Assembly: GCF_010093815.1 (NCBI RefSeq)
Contig: NW_022985561.1
Span: forward strand, 4,045 to 68,044
DNA length: 64,000 nucleotides
From: Pseudovirgaria hyperparasitica
Lineage: Eukaryota; Ascomycota; Dothideomycetes; Acrospermales; Acrospermaceae
Reading direction: 5' to 3'
Below are positions 11,888-23,708 of this stretch, in pieces. The notes under the pieces are model-generated. The model was not told where the DNA came from. It worked only from the letters and a program-made list of their open reading frames with translations, and did not search any database. The position numbers and the translations under genes were made by a program. The number at the start of each line of letters is the position of its first letter. The stretch's first letter is position 1.

Positions 11888-14560
11888 GTAGATATATATC
11901 GGATAGTACATTAGCGAACGGCCTTAACTTTAAAATTCTTTCTATAGACGACGACTCTAACGGAGATGAAGTAAAGCTAGATATAGAGGACTTAATACCG
12001 GTAGATAACGATGTTAGTATAAAACTATAGGAAGCGTAAGTTATACTAAGAAGTAAGTAGGAATATATACTACTATACTAATGTACCTATAGAATATTCG
12101 CCGTTAATAACTCCGATAAAGTAGTCTAAGCTATCTCTTATTATATAGAAGAGATACGGTTACTTACTATAAGTATATTTAGGCTTACGCTAGACGACCT
12201 AATAAAGGAGTTCGGCCATATACCCACTCTATATCTAGCCTTTAGTATAAGTAGGTTATATAGGCTATAGGCCGGCTAGTTACTCGCGGTAGTTACTATA
12301 TTTAAGTAGCGGGTGGGTCCGTGAAAGTACTAGATCTTAGTAGATAGCCTAGGGCTAGAGAAGATAATCGTACTTATAACGTTTATCCGCCTCGCGTTTT
12401 ATTAGAACTTTCTACGCGATAATATAGAACTTAATCTAGGAAATTATCTATAACCGACTTAAGACTCGGGCATAGATAGGAAGTGCCCGATATAATCTCT
12501 ATATCCGATTAAATGTCCGTATAGCTAGACCGATAATTTCGTCTATATGCCCCGCCTTTAAGGACTATTTATACTATACTACCTAAGGTCCCTTCTAATA
12601 GTGTATTAGCTATAGCGCTTTAAATAGATATATAACGATATGGATAGTATGTTTACCGATTAAATCGATAAACGGAACCTAATAAAGATAATAGTGCGGC
12701 TAGTATACTCGAAAACCCTTACCGACGCCTCTAGTATCCGATAATTCTCGTATATAGACCGATAATACTTAGCTAAGAGATACCTACACCCCGAATAGAA
12801 ACATAGCGTCGATATTAGTAATGCTACTAAATTCGAGACCGACAAGGAGTATATCGTTAGAGTATAGTCGATTCCCGTTAATAGAACCGCTACCACCGAA
12901 TTTCCGTCGCGATACGCGAAGAACCATATAATCTATAGTACTATCTAGAGTATAGAACCCTAATATCTTAAATCTTTTAAGGGATATATAGTTATAAGAG
13001 TAAAGAGGGCGAAATAATTTGGTACTAAAAATACTTAAACTCGCGAAGTAGCATTCCTCGGTATATTAATAGTAGACGAGTTCTATTCTATAAAGAACCC
13101 CGATATAAAATAGTATAAATATATAATATATAATACCCTTATATTTAGTATATGGGTTAGTATAACGCCCCTCTCGAATAGTCTAGTAGATATTCTAGCG
13201 GCTATCGAGGTAGATACTCCGGATAAGTTACCCGACTACGTTAACGATAATACTACTAAAAGAGTATTCGAGAGCCTATAGAATAAAACTATAAGAAAGA
13301 TTATTATAACGTAGTCGAATAAACTTCTTAGTTTAATAAAAGGTAAGCCGGCGGACATGATGGCCGCGATAGTCCGTAGGGCATTAGAAACTATAGAAGG
13401 TAAGCGTATACTACGTATAGTAGCCGATTAGTATTTACTATTCATTCTATAACGGGGACTACTAACTAAATGGTTTAATAGAGAGGCATGTCTATCTACG
13501 ATATTAAAGCTAGTAGTAGAGTTTATATCCGTCCCGGCTATAGAACTAGAGAAGATAATTATATAGTTATACGAGAATAGAGGTAGATAGTTTAATAATC
13601 TATAGCCTAACGGAACGCCGCGGGACTCGTAGATATAATCTACCGCCTAGAGTAAATCGAAAGGGGGTACTAGGTCTAGGCTTAACGCATACTACCATTA
13701 GGCTAGGCTAGCTACTACGTGTATACTACTTATATACCTTACTAATAAAAAGATAGAAGATAAGTAAATTAATATCACGCTCACGCGTCGGAGGGATAGT
13801 AATAATAGTATACCGAGTAAGATAATTACTAATCCTATACGCGAAGTACTTCTATAGCTAGATAAGGCTATACGAAAGAAGATAGTATCGCTAGCTAATA
13901 AACACGCTTTAAAGGTAAACTAGATCTATAACTTCATTAATAATAATATTTATAATAAAAGTACTAGACGCGCGCGACGAACATCCGCTAACCGCCTAGA
14001 GAAAATTATACTCGCATATACTATACCGGTAAGCTTAATGTTCCTATACTTAGTAAGTGTTTATACTACCTACTAGTAACGTAATTTACTAATATATATA
14101 GGTACTACGTCCATATATATAAGCGAAAATATTAGTATATTTACTAGCCGGCCTAAGTACGTCCGAATTAAATAAGGTATATAGATTATTTAGATCGACT
14201 AAGTCGGATTCTCCGTGTATTCTACTAGTATTAGCTTCGTAGGTCTACGAAGGATAAGATCTAATAGTTACTAGTTTTATAGTATTAGTAGACTAATGCT
14301 TACGTAAGGAGACGTGGCCGTAGGCAAGTATAAGATATTATCGCCATGGATAATATCGGCCTATAGTATATGCATATACTTTAATTTTAGACTATTTAGA
14401 GGTCGAGGCTAGACTTACCGCGTTAGGCAAGGTAATCGAAAGCACGAGAATATAAGCCTTAGACCTAGAAAAAGGAGATGCAGCTACGGTAGAGATAGCT
14501 ATATCTAATATACTAGTAATAGGCGTACGCTTTAATCCTATAGAGATATAGTAGTATAGA
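11888..14560 (+). pseudogene. 3' part of the RIP-degraded SNF2-type ATPase frame
   Basis: After the second GTAG (11888-11891) the frame of 1-569 resumes. Motif I reads SLGLEK at about 12346-12363, where SNF2 proteins have xGLGKT. Motif II reads ILIVDEF at 13063-13083, followed by SIKNPD. Motif III reads SITPLSNS near 13157-13180, in place of the usual GTPLxN. The C-terminal helicase part seems to move to another frame near 14.3 kb (LDYLEVEARLTALGKVI), so there is at least one indel besides RIP. SNF2 proteins use ATP to remodel chromatin or DNA-protein complexes. Repeated SNF2-like frames also occur in fungal subtelomeric and transposon DNA, which fits this setting better than a unique host gene. 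Confidence 0.6.
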
Positions 14561-14703
14561 AGTAAGTAAGGTAGTCGGTTAATTAGCTTCTAAGAGACTA
14601 GATAGTATAGTAGTATAAATACGAACCACTATTTACTCGTAATTATATATCTATATATATCTATACGTGAAGAGAAATAAGATATTTATTCTATACCGTT
14701 ATA

Positions 14704-15012
14704 TAGTAGAACGTTACTATATATGCCGGCATATAACGGAATATTCCGACATACGCCGGTATATTATAGGATATTTCTAGATACTCGAAGTATAGTCGTA
14801 GTATAAAGTAGTATTACTATTATATACCGGCATATAGTAGGACGTTACTATATATACCGGTATATAATAGGATTATGTTCCGACATACTATACGCCGCTA
14901 GTATATTATAGAATATTCCTAGATACTTAAAGTATAGTCGTAATATAAAGTAGTATCGCTATACTATACTAGTATTTAGTAGGACGTTACTATATATACC
15001 GGCATATAACGG
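14704..15012. repeat. Tandem repeat, about 130-140-bp unit, two full copies plus a partial
   Basis: Copies beginning TAGTAG(A/G)ACGTTACTATATA start near 14704, 14836 and 14977. Each includes a CCGGCATAT/CCGGTATAT stretch, and the two full copies also carry a TAGATACT(C/T)(G/A)AAGTATAG block. The block is AT-rich and shows RIP-type transitions. Stretch 14560-14704 shows nothing else. Confidence 0.75.
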
Positions 15013-15039
15013 GATTAAACGTTTTCTTAACGTTCGATA

Positions 15040-15235
15040 GAACGATTCTAAAAGAACCGGGACGGCTCTAGGAGAACTAGGACGACTCCGGGAGGACTAG
15101 GACGACTCTAGAAGGATTAGGATAACTCTAGAAGTACCGGGACGACTCTAGGAGGATTAGGATAACTCTAGAAGTACCGGGACCCATTTGGGATAACTTT
15201 AGAAGTACCGGGAGACCTAGAAGCATTGGGAGCGC
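15040..15235. repeat. Minisatellite with a 20-bp unit
   Basis: About nine units of the type AGGA(C/T)TAGGACGACTCTAG / AGTACCGGGACGACTCTAGG follow one another, with decay at the right end. Placed between the 130-bp repeats and a truncated LTR. Confidence 0.8.
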
Positions 15236-15252
15236 CGTATCTTTCCTAATGG

Positions 15253-15477
15253 ACGGGTCTATATAATACTCTTAATTAATTCTTTAATAGTTAAGCCTAA
15301 TAATTAATATCTATAGAAGCCTATAAACATAAGGAAAAGTCGAATAGTCGAATATTAGTGATAGGGAAGCGTCCCGAGTAGAATAACCAAGGAAAACGCC
15401 CTCCTTAAATATACAATGAAGCCATGTAATCGAGCTAGGGACATATACATGTAGGGCTGTAGGAGCGGCCTTCCACA
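15253..15477 (-). mobile_element. Truncated, inverted copy of the retroelement 1 LTR
   Basis: Read on the minus strand from 15477, it starts TGTGGAAGGCCGCTCC and follows the LTR for about 225 bp to the GACCCGTCC block. It then breaks off into the minisatellite. It keeps the TG start that RIP altered in the other two copies, so it is a useful guide to the original LTR. Confidence 0.8.
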
Positions 15478-17577
15478 CTATACAATCTTAATCTAGGCCC
15501 TCGGTTTGTATCCAATTCTATATGCCGAAGTCTAACACGGGCTAGTGGAGGCATGGCATGTTAGCGTCTTTAGCGGTCTTCGCATTAATTAACTAGCTTA
15601 CTTATACTCATCTAAGCAAGGTATTCCTTGACGTGTATACCTGATCTAAGAACGTTGTCGGGCATAGGACGCCGGGTTGCGATTTCCGTCTCACAGGCGC
15701 TAGCATCAAAGATATATATCTCCTTAGTTCCGGCCTTAGTAATAATATTACATTCCTATAAGTCGTGTTACTTAGATATTAGCATGTAAAGAGGCTTCTC
15801 GGAGGGCAACGTACCGCCATGAATCAAAGATAGCTTGACTTCACGCCCGCCAGATTCCAAAGGACCTAACACGGCTAGTATAACACGTACTATAACTTCC
15901 TCTACTAATTAGCTATCTAATATCCTTTCTCGTACCATGCGCTTGTTCGTCCATAAGTAGACTACCACGAAGTAGTTAAACGAAAAAGCTTACCTAACTT
16001 GGTTTCCATGTTTTATCTAGCTAAACGTTGCCCCTCGATGGCTTAACATGAAATCCAAACATATTTATGGGAGATATATTAGAGTTGTGCAGAGCAACAA
16101 GCTTTTCGCAACGTTTTGTTGGGTCTGGTTCTTGATCTACTGCTGTTATAAAGTCGCAAAGAAGAAAATTTGTCTCCGGTTCAGTCGAACTAAGCTTGCC
16201 CTAAGGGTGCGGTTTTAGAATAAGTTTTAGGGTACCTTTTGTACAACTCGTTCATGAACTCGAATTCTCCCTCTAGCATTGCTCGACCGCGATCATTTTT
16301 AGCGCACCTATTTTGGTAAGTAGTCTTTGTAGTCGATATGTCATTGAACATGCCGTTTAAGAAGAGCGACTTCGTTCCGTAATCTATTTTCGTAGCTGTA
16401 GTCTATTCTAAATCTACAAGGCCATGGTAGGACTAGAAAGTTACTCCGGAGGGCAATTCTAAACATGTTAGTGGCTAGCCCATGAATTTGTACTTTTAAG
16501 CTTACTAGCAATCATAGCTTGATCGAGAGGGAAGTCGCCCTAAGTGTTCTCACTGTTTGCGGTGGGTGCAGCCATGTCTACCATATTGGCGAGCCCTGCA
16601 TAAAGGGTTGCAATGAACTTAAACTACTCTAGTCCACTTTTCAGTCTCTTTCTTATTACGATGGCTTTCTATCAAGTAGCTTTCTTCTGTAAATAATAGA
16701 TGATAGTAGTGTGGCTGTAAATGTACACGACTGAAAGAGCTTTGCGAAATTTGCTTGCGCAGGCGGTTTTCCAATGTAAAAACAGTTGTGTAAGAGCGCA
16801 TTAGCACTAGAAACATCCATAGACTCGCTCTTCGTAGGGTAGAAATGGATGATATCTCTTAGTCAGTGCGAACTGTGCGCTCGTTCCACGACTGTACATG
16901 TCCCCGACCGCAGCCACTCCCAGTCTATGGAAATATAGACGAAATGATTAGTAAGTATTAATATATAGTTTATTCAGCCTCTTATCATGTAACAAAATTA
17001 GTTTAAACCTAGGCTAATAAAAATATTAATTCTTCTCTATCTCTCATACTTCGCCCTGAAACACGAGCGAATTACCTCGAATAGTAAACTAGTTCTGGAT
17101 TTCTTTTTGGATCTCTCATTACCTGATAGCAATAGGTAAGGAGATATAGTGAAGGCGATTTGCTCTCATTCATGATGTAATGAATGTATATAACGAGCCC
17201 CAAACTTTGGACCTATACGATGTGACGTCTGCCACTCGATGGCTACAAGCCATGAAGCAGTCCCCGATATCACGGACGGAGTACCTGGAAGATCAAAGAA
17301 GCGAAGACGCCTAGCAAAGACATGAATTGTCGACAGTCTCTTATTCCAATGGTGTTAGATCCATCTGAGATTTCGACTGTTCAGAAACGGCGTTTGGGTA
17401 TGGAAATGGCCGCCGCTCCTTGGTACATCCACGAAACCCACTCACAAAATTCTGGACGGGAACAAGGTACTAGATCAGGTTGTAGAAGCGCCATACGTCC
17501 TTGCACGGGACAGGCTTTTTTAAACAGACATTATCATATCATGTTCACCCTGCGTACAGAATGGTGAGAGACTGAAA
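15478..17577. other. No gene recognised; transition from RIP-rich to ordinary sequence
   Basis: Up to about 16.0 kb the sequence still has the TA-rich look of RIP. From there base composition becomes ordinary. I see only short frames without domain character, splice structure or start context. The last part is the 3' flank of the P450 gene. Confidence 0.5.
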
Positions 17578-19193
17578 TCAGTGAAACCCCTTATTACAAT
17601 CATCCATGTATCGTGTATCTTTCACCACTGCTCGCACGCCCTTGGAGTCAAGCCGCGGCTGCGCTGTCATGTACTCGTGCAGGAATATCACATCTCGGGC
17701 GTCAGTCTGGTATAGATCGAGGTTGTAAGTTGAGACCTTAGCTATCGTCTTGTACATGATCATGTGAGCTAGGTTGACCCCGAGGCATCTTCGAGCGCCT
17801 TTCCCAAAAGACATCATGAATTTACGTCTTTCGTTCGCCACTCCATCGAGCCAGCGCTCCGGCCTAAACGTCCACGGGTCCGGGTAAAGTTCCTCGTTAC
17901 AATTTACAAACATGCTCATTGTGGACATAGGAGTGCCTGCTGGAATGACATACTCTCCGTACTTGAGATCCTCGTGCGGGGCATTCCTGGAGTTCCGACC
18001 GGTCAGACCAAAGTTCAAGCGGTTTCCCTCTGCTATAACAGCAGTTAGGTACGGTAGACGTTCCAGGTCATTCCATGACGCATCTATAGCAACAAGGCGT
18101 AGCTCAGCTCGAAGCTTGCGCAAAACATCTGGATTGTCCAAAAGATGATAATGGATAATGAACAACGACTTGTGCAAAGATTCAGATCCAGCAGTCACGA
18201 TGAGAATGGCCTCGTTGAGGAGCCGTGTAGCAGTCTTGTCCCCCGCTGGGAGAAGATTAGAGTCACGTAGCTCATGGAAGAGTGTCGGAATCGCGTGCCC
18301 ATCAGACCTATTAGCTGTCGTCTTGTTTTGTTCATCGAGAACGAGCAAAATGAGTCCGAAGAGCTTCTTCGCAAATGATTGAAACTCGTAGAGTCCCGGG
18401 CTGGCGAACTTTAGCATAGCGGCGGGTAGTTTGCGCAACGTGCGATTGATCCACCCGAAATGGACGTTGATGTGAGAATGCATCATGAAAGTTGTCAGCT
18501 GGTTACGCGCTTGCTTCGCTCTTCCCATGTCGCTAATAAGTTCTTCGTCGTGTCCAAAGCAGTAATTCTTCACAATGTCCTGTGTAAAGCCAAAATAGAG
18601 ATCGCAGAGATTGATCGGTCTTCCTTCAAATTTGTACACATCAAACACATCGTGAAGACTGTAAAGCTTCTGTTTGATGACCCTCTCGATCTTACTCACA
18701 GCGGGCTTACTGAAGAAAGGGACTAACGACGCTCTTCGCCTTCGGTGAAGCTCATGATCAGCGGAGTCGCCGACAGACTGCGCGACGTCGAGGGTTTTAA
18801 CGCGCCAGGGGTCCTTGTTCCGTGCCTTCGACGAGGAGTAGATAGTGTCAAGAAATTCTAGATCTACAATATGGACTTCGTGTGGAGAGACTCTAATGAT
18901 AGGTCCTATGGTTACGTTAGAGGAGGAGCAAGGGCATTAGTCACGGGTGGTATACCATAGATCTTGTGTAGGCGCTCAACTTCCCAAATAAACATTCCAT
19001 CTTTCCAGATGTTGAAATAAATCTCATACCAGTACGTTGCCGCGAGCAGTTTTGGTCCGGGAATTCGTGAGAGAGGATGAAGGTACACTCGATACACGAA
19101 CAAGCACAACGACCAGCACAGAAGCGGTACGATAAATAGCCATAGTGATATGGACAGATGGACATCAAATAACAGGTGGGTGAACGAAAGCAT
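17578..19193 (-). CDS. Cytochrome P450 monooxygenase, CYP58/trichodiene-oxygenase-like
   Basis: Two exons (19193-18956 and 18905-17578) are joined over a 50-bp intron (18906-18955, GTATAC...CATAG with CTAAC branch), giving 521 residues, the normal length for the family. An N-terminal membrane anchor (about residues 12-35) is followed by the RIPGPKLLAATYWYE entry of fungal ER P450s, then a PIIRVSPHEVHI block. The I-helix reads TAGSES, the K-helix motif is EGNR (ExxR), and FRPERW is present. The heme-binding loop is FGKGARRCLG with its cysteine, so all catalytic signatures are present. It would hydroxylate or epoxidise a small molecule at the ER membrane with a P450 reductase. It lies on the same strand as the 7TM gene upstream and close to the UstYa gene, in an island between RIP-degraded elements. 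Substrate unknown. The CYP58-like label rests on pattern only. Confidence 0.92.
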
Positions 19194-19626
19194 GACTGCA
19201 GGTCAAAGTGAGACAGAGGTAGTTCAGCATATTTAAAGGGCCATTATTGACCTAAATCTTTTGTTCCACCTTGACCCGGCCGGCAAACATTGGTGATTGG
19301 ATGATCGGTTGGCGGCCAAAATGCTGATCCATCCTACGGCTGATGATCCACAATCACGCTTCACGCTATTCCTTACATCTCATGCTGTGCTCTTTCGACC
19401 ATGGCCCTCTTGCTAGGGATATGTTTGACAGATATGCTATTAAGAAGGCATTTATGGCCACTACATTTCATGGAGCTTTAGAGTCATATGATTCATATTC
19501 AAAGATGGCTATAAACAGGAAATCAGCAGGTCAGACTGATTCTATCACTTCATCTAGTCAGAGCTCTCGACGTAATTCCCCTCGGCGGCAAGCGCCCAAG
19601 GTGCGAAAACTTAAGCAATACATACG
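19194..19626. promoter_or_regulatory. P450 promoter region
   Basis: This is the 433-bp gap between the 7TM gene's stop and the P450 start, both on the minus strand. Minus-strand features include a TTTAAATATG stretch near 19230-19240 and a CCGGCCGG palindrome near 19276-19285, a possible zinc-cluster factor site. A plus-strand frame here (19343-19642) has no support. Confidence 0.35.
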
Positions 19627-20988
19627 TCAAGAAGGAATGTGAGCAGCTGGCATCCCCTTCAGTCCGATGCTTGCATCGTTCTGATGTGGTATACCCCAGC
19701 CGGTCTCAATATCTGTTTCCACAATGATGGTGTTCCCGGTATGGCTCTTATCCATTACGAATGACTCGTCCCGGCTATATTTCCGATTGCCTTCACTAGC
19801 CTCTCCGCGCGAACGAAGAGAAGTCGTGGAGAATGTGCTCCTAATGCTCTGAATTATCCTTCCTGCCGAAGCGTAGCGGATCAATGGTGACAAGGTCAGT
19901 AAGCTAGCTGCAATAAGGCCGACGCCCGTCTCTACGACCATCCAAGTTACAGCGATAGTGGCAATATCTAGAAATGGTTAGGATTAGATCGTTATAGGGC
20001 TGGACAAGACTCGCATTCACCGTCCGGGAACGACCAGTGTCCATTCCATACTATAACCCAGTTGACAAGTCGTACTAAGGAAGCGGCAGTAGCCCTAGTA
20101 GAATGAGTGAACATAGCACGGCGAATGGATCAGTGTAGCTCACAAGGACCCAATCATAAACACCCCAACAATCGAGAACTTCTGACGAGTTCGCATGTGA
20201 AGACCCCAGATCTGTCAGAATTAGATTAGATGACCGTGACAGCAATTCTGTGAGGATCCGCACCTTTGGAATTGGCATGACCAGTATGATCAGATCAGTC
20301 AAGAAGCTTGCTATGGATGCCGCAAAAGACAAATTGTCCGCCAGTGGACATTTTCTATTGATGTTAACCACGGTGTCCCATCGAGTCGCAACACCAGAGC
20401 TGCCGCAGGCAAAGATCTGGCTGAAGATGTAGGCTACGGTCCAAATCAAGACAATGGCGACCATGGTATACACTAAATAAGTGAACTTCGGTCTACTTCG
20501 CGTGCAAAAGAGTCTTTTGTAGAAGAATAGAATGCTAAGTTTGACGAGACTTGTTGATAGTGCATACAACGGATGCATAACAAACTGAATCTACGCCTGA
20601 TTTAGCTGTTATCACGATGTACTGCATAGCGCTGCTCACCATCATGAAGTTTTTCTGCTCTGGAGACATAGAATACCTGAACCCTCCAGGGCCAGGTACA
20701 TTGGGTGGAGGCGCAGGGTAGCCGAGTGAGTGTGAGAAAGTTCCTATCCTGCGTGAGCACGCTCACAGATATCTATTTTCAAACATGAATCTACTCACCC
20801 CATAATGCAATGCCAAAGACGCCATACGCGAAAATGAGTGCTGGCAAGATCAGCCAGTCTTCTAGGCCTGCCTTCGACTCGTGTGCTCGTCGTGACCAGA
20901 AACGGAGGCCGGTTGTGAGTGTTCCAATTGCTGCGAGGAGGAAACATACTGTCGTCAGCATATGTGCCTCATACGGTTGTTTATACAT
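19627..20988 (-). CDS. Fungal rhodopsin-like seven-transmembrane protein
   Basis: Six exons: 20988-20799, 20743-20640, 20584-20264, 20211-20144, 20094-20021, 19967-19627. All introns are GT-AG and 49-55 bp long. The exon total is 1098 nt, or 365 residues. The N-terminus HMLTTVCFLLAAIGTLTTGLRFWSRR, an EDW motif, KLSILFFYKRLF, the PIPKIWGLHMR loop and a last helix with TGVGLIAASLLTLSPL are hallmarks of the fungal rhodopsin-like integral membrane family, related to the SAT4/PTH11-type proteins. About seven hydrophobic helices precede a polar tail of some 80 residues. It would sit in the plasma membrane or an organelle. Members often accompany secondary-metabolite or pathogenicity loci, but the ligand is unknown. 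It is divergent from the UstYa gene (404 bp apart). The most upstream ATG in the conserved context was taken as start. Confidence 0.85.
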
Positions 20989-21392
20989 ATTGAAGACACA
21001 CGGTGAACATGAGAGGTTGAAGGTTGTGAACTGTGCCGCTGCTAGCGTGTGTCGAAAGAGCGTCTATTTGCTTCACAGACACCCAAAGCCAAGAAGAGGA
21101 GTGGCAGTAGAAGCCGTTTCCTCGTAATCTTTTCGGATGTGAACCAACGGTTTGGAAAATTTAGCGCGGGGATGGCGGTCTATCTTTGCCGGATGCGGCC
21201 AAGAGTCGTCTATCATGGCGCAGTGTATGGTGGTGCTATGGACACGCGAGATCGACAGGCTGATGCAGACGGTGGCCCAACTAAACAACTCACAAGTCGT
21301 ATATTTTGCTGAGTATCGTTCTGTAGTGCAAACTCCGTTGAGCTCTTGATGCAATTTCAAAGAATATCACCATCGATCAAATAACTGTCGTC
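20989..21392. promoter_or_regulatory. Divergent promoter between the 7TM and UstYa genes
   Basis: The 404-bp shared intergenic region could co-regulate the two genes. It contains several CGG triplets (for example TTCGGATG near 21139 and GCCGGATGCGGCC near 21189) but not the exact TTCGGACCGAA palindrome found near the peptide gene. Confidence 0.4.
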
Positions 21393-22245
21393 ATGAAGTA
21401 CTTCGCAGTACCACAATCCGATGAGACGTCCATAGCCCCGTCATCGCAGACTGAACAAAGACGCGGATGGCGACTCGACAGCTTCTGGTGGAAGTGTACC
21501 TCGCTATTACTGCTAAGCATCAATACAATACTCACTGTTCAAATCCTTCGCTCGCCACGATGCAGCCCAATAGACAGTTCTCTCGGACACCCCACAAGTT
21601 TTAGTAAGTATCATAGTCTCAGCACCGTTCCTGCAGCGTACTGATGCCGTGAAGCTGGGATACACGAAACGAGTAGAGAAGTGCGAAACTCCTGGTGGAC
21701 ACGCTACAGCGCCGAGAACGATGGCCAAAGACCCGCCGTTGACGAAGCTTGGAATGCATTACGTGCAGACCATGGCATCGTTGCATTGCCATATGAATGG
21801 TCAAAGAACAAGGGTTTGCCATCAAGTCTGATCCTTCCCTCCGACAGATCGAAGCGAGTTTATATCCTTGAGTCATACCATATGCTTCATTGCCTGGTAA
21901 GGGCAATACAATAGCATTCAGATGTCAGTATTAACGGTTGTTCAGCAATTGACCCGCAAGTCCATCTACCAGATGCGAGGCAACGAACCTCTGACGTACC
22001 ACTTCGATCACGTAGAACATTGTATTGATGCGCTTCGGCAACATGTTATGTGTAATGCTGACGATACACTGCTGTACATACCTGGGAACGGCACTGCTGG
22101 GCATGGACAAACAAGACAGTGCAAGGATTGGAATTATTTGAGTAAGTGGGCTACCAAGAATACTGCTTGCTTCGAAGATAAAACGCCAACGTCTGGGGTG
22201 TTTGGGTCTTGCGATGACGGCTCAGATGGACTGGTTTTGGACTGA
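21393..22245 (+). CDS. UstYa-family oxidase (DUF3328)
   Basis: Three exons (21393-21603, 21655-21896, 21946-22245) with 51- and 49-bp GT-AG introns give 250 residues, the usual size. One transmembrane helix lies near residues 33-53 (SLLLLSINTILTVQIL). The lumenal part has W(W)TRYSAENDG, an AW..L...GIVALP stretch and the two family motifs HMLHC (in ESYHMLHCL, spanning the exon 2/3 border) and HVEHC. HxxHC pairs are the catalytic signature of UstYa-type oxidases. These perform oxidative cyclisation, hydroxylation or chlorination of ribosomal peptides (ustiloxin, phomopsin, asperipin types) and of some other fungal metabolites. Both motifs are intact. Neighbours are a P450, a 7TM protein and a small secreted peptide gene. 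The family call is strong; a peptide substrate is inference. Confidence 0.9.
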
Positions 22246-22430
22246 AAGTGGGATATTCGCGATGTAACTATCTTCCTAATAGGATCAAGTGTTCATTTGG
22301 AGCGACAATATAAGCCCTTATCCACATTGGATGCATCTATGACCGCTCTACTTTCCCAGCTACATCCGCTGTAGGACATACTTCTAGTTCCTTATGCTTG
22401 CGTGCTAGCAATCCTGCTGTGGCAAAGGAT

Positions 22431-22641
22431 TCACCAAGCCCTGATCAAACATGGCCGCCCCTCCACATTATCACCAGTGCCTATGAAACGTAATTTTAGT
22501 AACGAGGGGCCAGGCCAGATGACGACAACACGCACATTTGGCTTCGTAGCCATCGAGCTCGCCTTCCGGACTCGTGGGAAGAGATGAGACTCCCATCGCA
22601 AGGGCAAGTAGAATTTGGTAGCAGATAGTGCTGAACTTCAT
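22431..22641 (-). CDS. Small secreted peptide, 51 or 56 residues
   Basis: ATG at 22639-22641 in a CACC-ATG context starts MKFSTICYQILLALAMGVSS, a classic signal peptide with likely cleavage near residues 19-21. The spliced model (22641-22536 joined to 22480-22431; intron 22481-22535, GTGCGT...CATAG with a TTACTAAAA branch-like site) gives 51 residues ending in CLIRAW, with two cysteines in the mature part. Unspliced, it ends at 22471 with 56 residues and a CACC cysteine cluster. A TATATGG/CATATA-like element and a 5' leader-like stretch lie upstream, and a TTCGGACCGAA palindrome sits about 190 bp before the ATG. It faces the UstYa gene tail to tail. It could be an effector-like secreted protein or a precursor peptide processed by the neighbouring enzymes. 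No KR-bounded repeats are seen, so the precursor role is weakly supported. Confidence 0.6.
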
Positions 22642-22828
22642 GGTGATTGACTGTCAACTCGCTGTTGAATGCTGAGGTCGAAACAGTAGAGGTATATGGC
22701 TAATGAGCAACCAAGTGCAATGACAAACGGGTTGAAGGAATGGACGATTCAAGTTGTTAAGACGTGAACCAGGGAAGGGTCTTGGTCCCAACCGACTTGT
22801 CAGGCGGGTCCACTTGTCGGACACCTCT

Positions 22829-22839
22829 TTCGGACCGAA
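22829..22839. promoter_or_regulatory. TTCGGACCGAA palindrome, site 1
   Basis: CGG-N-CCG everted/inverted triplets are typical of Zn(II)2Cys6 regulator binding sites. The site is about 190 bp upstream of the small peptide's ATG. Confidence 0.4.
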
Positions 22840-23708
22840 TTTCGATTGCGGACACAGATCAATCGGCCCGAAAGCATTCCATAAACTAAGTAACCTTGAA
22901 TTTGCAGATCGCCAGATCAAAGACTTGTGGACCTTATGCTCAGCGTCCAGCGTGAGAACAAAGAATTATAAAGGCCATCAGTAATGAGAGTTCGCATCGA
23001 CTGACTTATGCTTGATTAGGTATATTAAAGAGACTACAAGAGAAATATGCAATCGTTCGTCCGGTCTTTGTACTGCCTTGGCCTGCTGAGCGTATAATAC
23101 AAGCATGGCCGTACAAACGGGCTAAATGCCGAAGTGCCCACACCTCCTCAGCTTCACAGCGATCATAGCATCATAATTTAGGGACTCCCGGACACCTGCC
23201 AGTAACGAAAGCCCAACACATCGGATCCGTAAGCACGAATGCGGCGGAGGGTTTTGCCAAGCGACTACTCACAGCGATCTTTCATTCGGCGCTTCGCACT
23301 GACCCATCGCCAAACGGGCGGGCCGCACTGCGGTTGGCTTGTGGAGGGTCCTTGTGGCTGGACCTTGTGGCGCCGTCCTTATGGGAACAGGAGTGTCAGA
23401 GTAAACAAGGTCTCATACATGTATGGCTTCTATATCTTCCCAAAATCACGGCTATCTCGCTCAAGGAACGCTTTGCGAGATTACAGTTTCATCTCAGCCC
23501 GTAGTGCATTCTCCATTTGCCCAAGATGGTGATAACACGATGCGCACCCTGGATGAACAAACACGGTCCCGAGAGCCTCGAGTCGAGTTGGGCGTTATGG
23601 ACACAACCCCTACAAGTTTCAAGCATGCGGTCCTCCTGCAATATCTTCAAGATATCACACTGCCTATTTGTAGGAGATAAGAGTATATCCCACGCAACAG
23701 TTCCCCAG

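Noticed and set aside
12660-12896. 78-residue minus-strand frame
   Set aside because: Antisense shadow of the SNF2-like pseudogene.
19343-19642. 99-residue plus-strand frame between the P450 and 7TM genes
   Set aside because: No domain or signal peptide, and it overlaps the 3' end of the 7TM gene. Treated as promoter region.
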